Shown piece after piece: positions 62,401-64,000 of a stretch of 64,000 nt of DNA. Source of the DNA: Archangium primigenium (lineage in GTDB: Bacteria > Myxococcota > Myxococcia > Myxococcales > Myxococcaceae); the NCBI RefSeq assembly GCF_016904885.1, contig NZ_JADWYI010000001.1:5828001-5892000 (forward strand), in the 5' to 3' direction. Position 1 is the stretch's first letter. Every line of letters begins with the position of its first letter. A program made the translations under genes and the position numbers. Below the pieces are notes generated by a model. It ran no database searches. It was not told the origin of the DNA and saw nothing but the letters and a program-made list of their open reading frames with translations.

Positions 62401-63402
62401 CCCGAGGGTCTGACTCACCGGGACGCCGGTCTGGGCCCAGGCGTCGTTCACCTCCAGGTAGCGCCAGTCGGCGGGACGGCCGTCCGCGTCCCAGATCATC
62501 TCGGCGAGCGCGAACCCCTCCCCCATGTTCTCGAAGAGCAGCCGGAAGCGGCGTTCGCTCTCGCGCACCGTGTCCTCCGTGCGCCGCCGCTCGGTGATGT
62601 CCGTGAAGCGCACCGCGACCCGGCGGCTGCCCTCGCCGCCGAGGCGGAAGATGTTGAGGTCGAAGAGGCGACCGAGCGTGAACTCGGCCTCCTCCAACCG
62701 GATCGACTCGCCCGTCTCCGCGGCCCGCCCGTAGAGTTCGGCCCACCGCGGGTTCGGGGTGCCCAACAGCTGGGTCGCCGTGCGCCCGACGGGGTACGGC
62801 ATCCCGGTGTGCCGCATGAACGCGGGATTCACCTCGAGGAAGAGAAAGTCCGTCCAGCGCCCGCTCGCGTCGGCCATGACCTCGACCACCGCGTACGCCT
62901 CGTCCATCTCGTTGAAGAGCGCGCGGTACTTCTCCTCGCTCGCGCGCAGCGCCGTCCGGGCCGCCACGGCCTCGTCGTGGACCCGCGCCGTGACGTCCGT
63001 GAGCTGGTGCAGCACGTGGCGAACGGCGCCGTCGGGCCCGGGCACGGGGACGTTCACGACATCCCAAGTGCGGACCTCCCACGTGCCGTCGGGGCGCGGC
63101 AGGCCGTGGCGCCGCGGGTCCATCCGCTGCGTCACGCCCGTCCGCACGGCTGCCTCGACCGACGCCAGCAGGCCCTGCAGGCGGCCCTCGCGAGGCGCCT
63201 CTGGGCCCGCGTTCGGGAACACCTCCGCCAGGGGCTGGCCGACCACGGCCTCGCGCGGGCGTTGGGCGAGGGACAGGAACGAGTCGCTCGCCGCCAGGAC
63301 CGTGAAGCACGGCGGGTCGGCCGAGAGCACGGCCGTGGCATCGGGAAGCGCGGCGATCACGGCCGCCAGATCGAGTCCGCCCGGCGATGTCTGTGCATCC
63401 AT
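59401..63402 (-). CDS. Multi-PAS hybrid sensor histidine kinase/response regulator
   Basis: 1333 residues, no signal peptide or membrane helices. Six PAS domains and one GAF: PAS about 10-140, 150-275 and 280-405 (ending FGLIFRDVTERKQ), GAF about 420-570 (HLGVNRAFYAEVDGD), then PAS about 575-705, 710-830 and 835-945 (NVTWYNQRWLDYTGLPFEDM). HisKA with AMLGHELRNPLAPIVS, HATPase with ISNLLTNAAHYTPPGG, DDGVGISEE and GLGLGLAIVHSLVQLHGG (about 1060-1175), then a C-terminal receiver with LLVVDDNRAIADAL, phospho-Asp AILDIGLPDMSG and HLAKPIEL. It likely senses several small ligands or light and passes phosphate on. Shares strand and 16-bp spacing with the Crp-type gene. Confidence 0.94.
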   Translation of the reverse strand: MDAQTSPGGLDLAAVIAALPDATAVLSADPPCFTVLAASDSFLSLAQRPREAVVGQPLAEVFPNAGPEAPREGRLQGLLASVEAAVRTGVTQRMDPRRHGLPRPDGTWEVRTWDVVNVPVPGPDGAVRHVLHQLTDVTARVHDEAVAARTALRASEEKYRALFNEMDEAYAVVEVMADASGRWTDFLFLEVNPAFMRHTGMPYPVGRTATQLLGTPNPRWAELYGRAAETGESIRLEEAEFTLGRLFDLNIFRLGGEGSRRVAVRFTDITERRRTEDTVRESERRFRLLFENMGEGFALAEMIWDADGRPADWRYLEVNDAWAQTGVPVSQTLGKTAREVNPEIEPDWLETYGRVVQTGRPVAYERYAKGFGKWFDTVAFKHSENRFGLIFRDVTERKQAEAERRASAERQAFVFKLGDALRPLSSATEITQAAARVLGEHLGVNRAFYAEVDGDDWRVEDAYEHEIEPQARGRHPLARFGQWIVDTLRAGERLVIRDLETDARFTPAQRAAHDAYQILGAAAVPLVKEGELVAILVVHTTTPHDWSEHELALIEETAERTWAAVGRARIEAALRASEARYRTLFQSMDEGFVIADVLYDAEGRAEDVLYLEGNPAASRLTGIPDFLGRRLRDVIPGVEPYWLELYDRVARTGVAVRRERCLEEPHGRWYDFHISRTAAGAPDGTGDGPRRVAVVFQEITARKRAEQAVRDNEERLSRALSIPTVGVLFFRLDGTLVDANAALEQMIGYTPEELRGLEDWSVLTPPEFMGVNARAERELAERGGSAPYEKQWIRKDGSRMWGLFAPTRLKGSGQESECVEFIIDITRAKEVEAALRESEGRFRMVADNIAQLSWTCDTLGNVTWYNQRWLDYTGLPFEDMKGRNWSKVVHADHLKRVLAGVKHSAATGEPWADTFPLRGKNGRYRWFLSRAVPIRDERGDIVRWFGTNTDVTDLREANHAKDEFLAMLGHELRNPLAPIVSTLELMRMEGGRKFSKEREMMVRQARHLAALLDDLMDVSRLARGKVELARRTVALDELVDRAVEAAGPLIEQRRHLLSVDVAPGLWVSADETRMVQVISNLLTNAAHYTPPGGHVRVTGQRDGRSVVLRVRDDGVGISEEILPRVFERFQQGLRTQDRPQGGLGLGLAIVHSLVQLHGGTVTAESEGLGKGSEFAVRLPKARAPRAPAPRARPKAGKKAAPAPEHRLLVVDDNRAIADALTLLLTKSGHTVDTAYDGLTALEVATRFQPTIAILDIGLPDMSGYELARRLRKQKGFSKGKLVALTGYGAKEDRLCAKRAGFAEHLAKPIELNDLLATLDRISTASALKGTRRR

Positions 63403-63589
63403 GCGCCGATAACTTAGAGGTCAGGCGGGACCAAGGCACGTGCCAAGGGACGCTCGCGGGCGGTGTTTGCGACCAGTACCGGACGAACGAGCGGCCCGTT
63501 CCCTTTCGCCACCGTCGGACCGTCAGCGCTTCGGGGCGTGTCCCAGGGGGACGATTGAAACGGCCCGGGGGAGTCGGTAGGGAGCCCCG

Positions 63590-64000
63590 GTGGCAACTCG
63601 CAGAAAGACACGTACTCCCACGGCCGCTCCGTCCACCGAGCCGCCTCGATGGCGCGCACTCGCGCACGCGCTGGCCAGTGATCTCCTGGCGCTGACGCTG
63701 CTGCTCGATCTGGCGGGTATGGCCACGAAGGAAGAGGAGCGCACCCGCCACCTCGAGGCCGCCAGGCGGGCCCTCACCGAGGGCGAACACAGGCTGGACG
63801 CGCTCCACCAGGCCGTGCGGCTGGAGGATGGCGAGCTCGCCAGGCAGACCCTCACCGAGCGCGAGGGCCGGCTTCAGACCCTGCGCCAGGCGTTTCGGCG
63901 TTTGGACGAGCGCGCCCCAGCACGCAAGCAGTCCGCGGGTCCCACGCCGCGCACACCCAAGAAGACGGAGAAGAACGTCCGGAAGGTCCGCCGTACGGGA
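63590..64000 (+). CDS. Helical hypothetical protein, 3' end beyond the window
   Basis: 137 residues visible from GTG 63590, preceded by AGGGAG. It has a basic N-terminus (MATRRKTRTPTAAPSTEPP), a helical part with LASDLLALTLLLDLAGMATK, and a heptad-like coiled-coil region (EEERTRHLEAARRALTEGEH; DGELARQTLTEREGRLQTLR), then a Lys/Arg-rich low-complexity tail. Probably a DNA- or membrane-associated coiled-coil protein. Divergent from the hybrid kinase gene (187 bp apart). No family recognised. Confidence 0.7.
   Translation, partial: MATRRKTRTPTAAPSTEPPRWRALAHALASDLLALTLLLDLAGMATKEEERTRHLEAARRALTEGEHRLDALHQAVRLEDGELARQTLTEREGRLQTLRQAFRRLDERAPARKQSAGPTPRTPKKTEKNVRKVRRTG

Overview
The window is about 70% GC with strong G/C at third codon positions. 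It carries very large multi-domain kinases, many secreted lipoproteins and beta-propeller-like proteins, a PilT paralogue, a solitary MazF-like protein and families common in predatory, fruiting myxobacteria (DUF5953-like, DUF6310-like, DUF3396-like). This points to a chromosomal region of a Myxococcota member, probably Cystobacterineae (Archangium/Cystobacter/Melittangium-like). That is inference from gene content; no rRNA or tRNA gene is visible.

Layout. 0-3 kb: 3' part of a DUF3396-type immunity-like gene, an orphan MalE-like binding protein and a methyltransferase. 3-8.2 kb (minus): FAH-family hydrolase, malic enzyme MaeB and malate synthase G. 8.4-13 kb (minus): soluble PAS kinase, a GGCT-like protein, and a polyprenyl synthetase overlapping a GbsR/MarR regulator. 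13.2-18.6 kb: an MFS gene, then a 3.9 kb island of lower-GC genes flanked by two 137-bp direct copies of the MFS 3' end. 18.6-25.6 kb: secreted proteins, a PilT-like ATPase cluster, a Fur-box-controlled siderophore-interacting protein, and a coupled outer-membrane-like protein/lipoprotein pair. 25.7-31 kb: ricin-lectin/PHB-depolymerase enzyme, MazF-like protein, and a two-component system with a substrate-binding-protein sensor. 31-34.4 kb: three secreted proteins, two of them related. 34.6-37.3 kb: NMT1/NitT-type ABC importer. 37.3-38.1 kb: repeats and a decayed gene. 38-44 kb: TesB, an M35 protease with a free-standing copy of its N-terminal domain, amidohydrolase and alcohol dehydrogenase. 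44-49.3 kb: giant Ser/Thr kinase-ATPase-GAF-histidine kinase. 49-54.3 kb: acyl-CoA-dehydrogenase-fold enzyme, secreted DPBB protein, an unknown protein, GST and DUF4112. 54.4-55.8 kb: lipoprotein nuclease-like toxin plus partner, inserted at a gene 3' end that is partly duplicated. 56-64 kb: secreted protein, hydrolase, DUF4386/Crp pair, a hybrid kinase and a gene running off the end.

The most interesting signal is that two unrelated toxin/immunity-like cargo blocks (14.7-18.5 kb and 54.4-55.8 kb) sit at the 3' end of a host gene, and in each case that 3' end is present again on the far side of the cargo. Neither block contains a recognisable integrase or transposase. Together with the DUF3396-type gene at the left edge, this suggests that toxin/immunity cassettes are gained by a gene-3'-end-targeted or short-homology process that keeps the target gene intact. 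The candidate nuclease has a lipobox, which also fits SitA-type toxins delivered by outer membrane exchange in myxobacteria. The repeats are seen directly; the mechanism and toxin role are inference.
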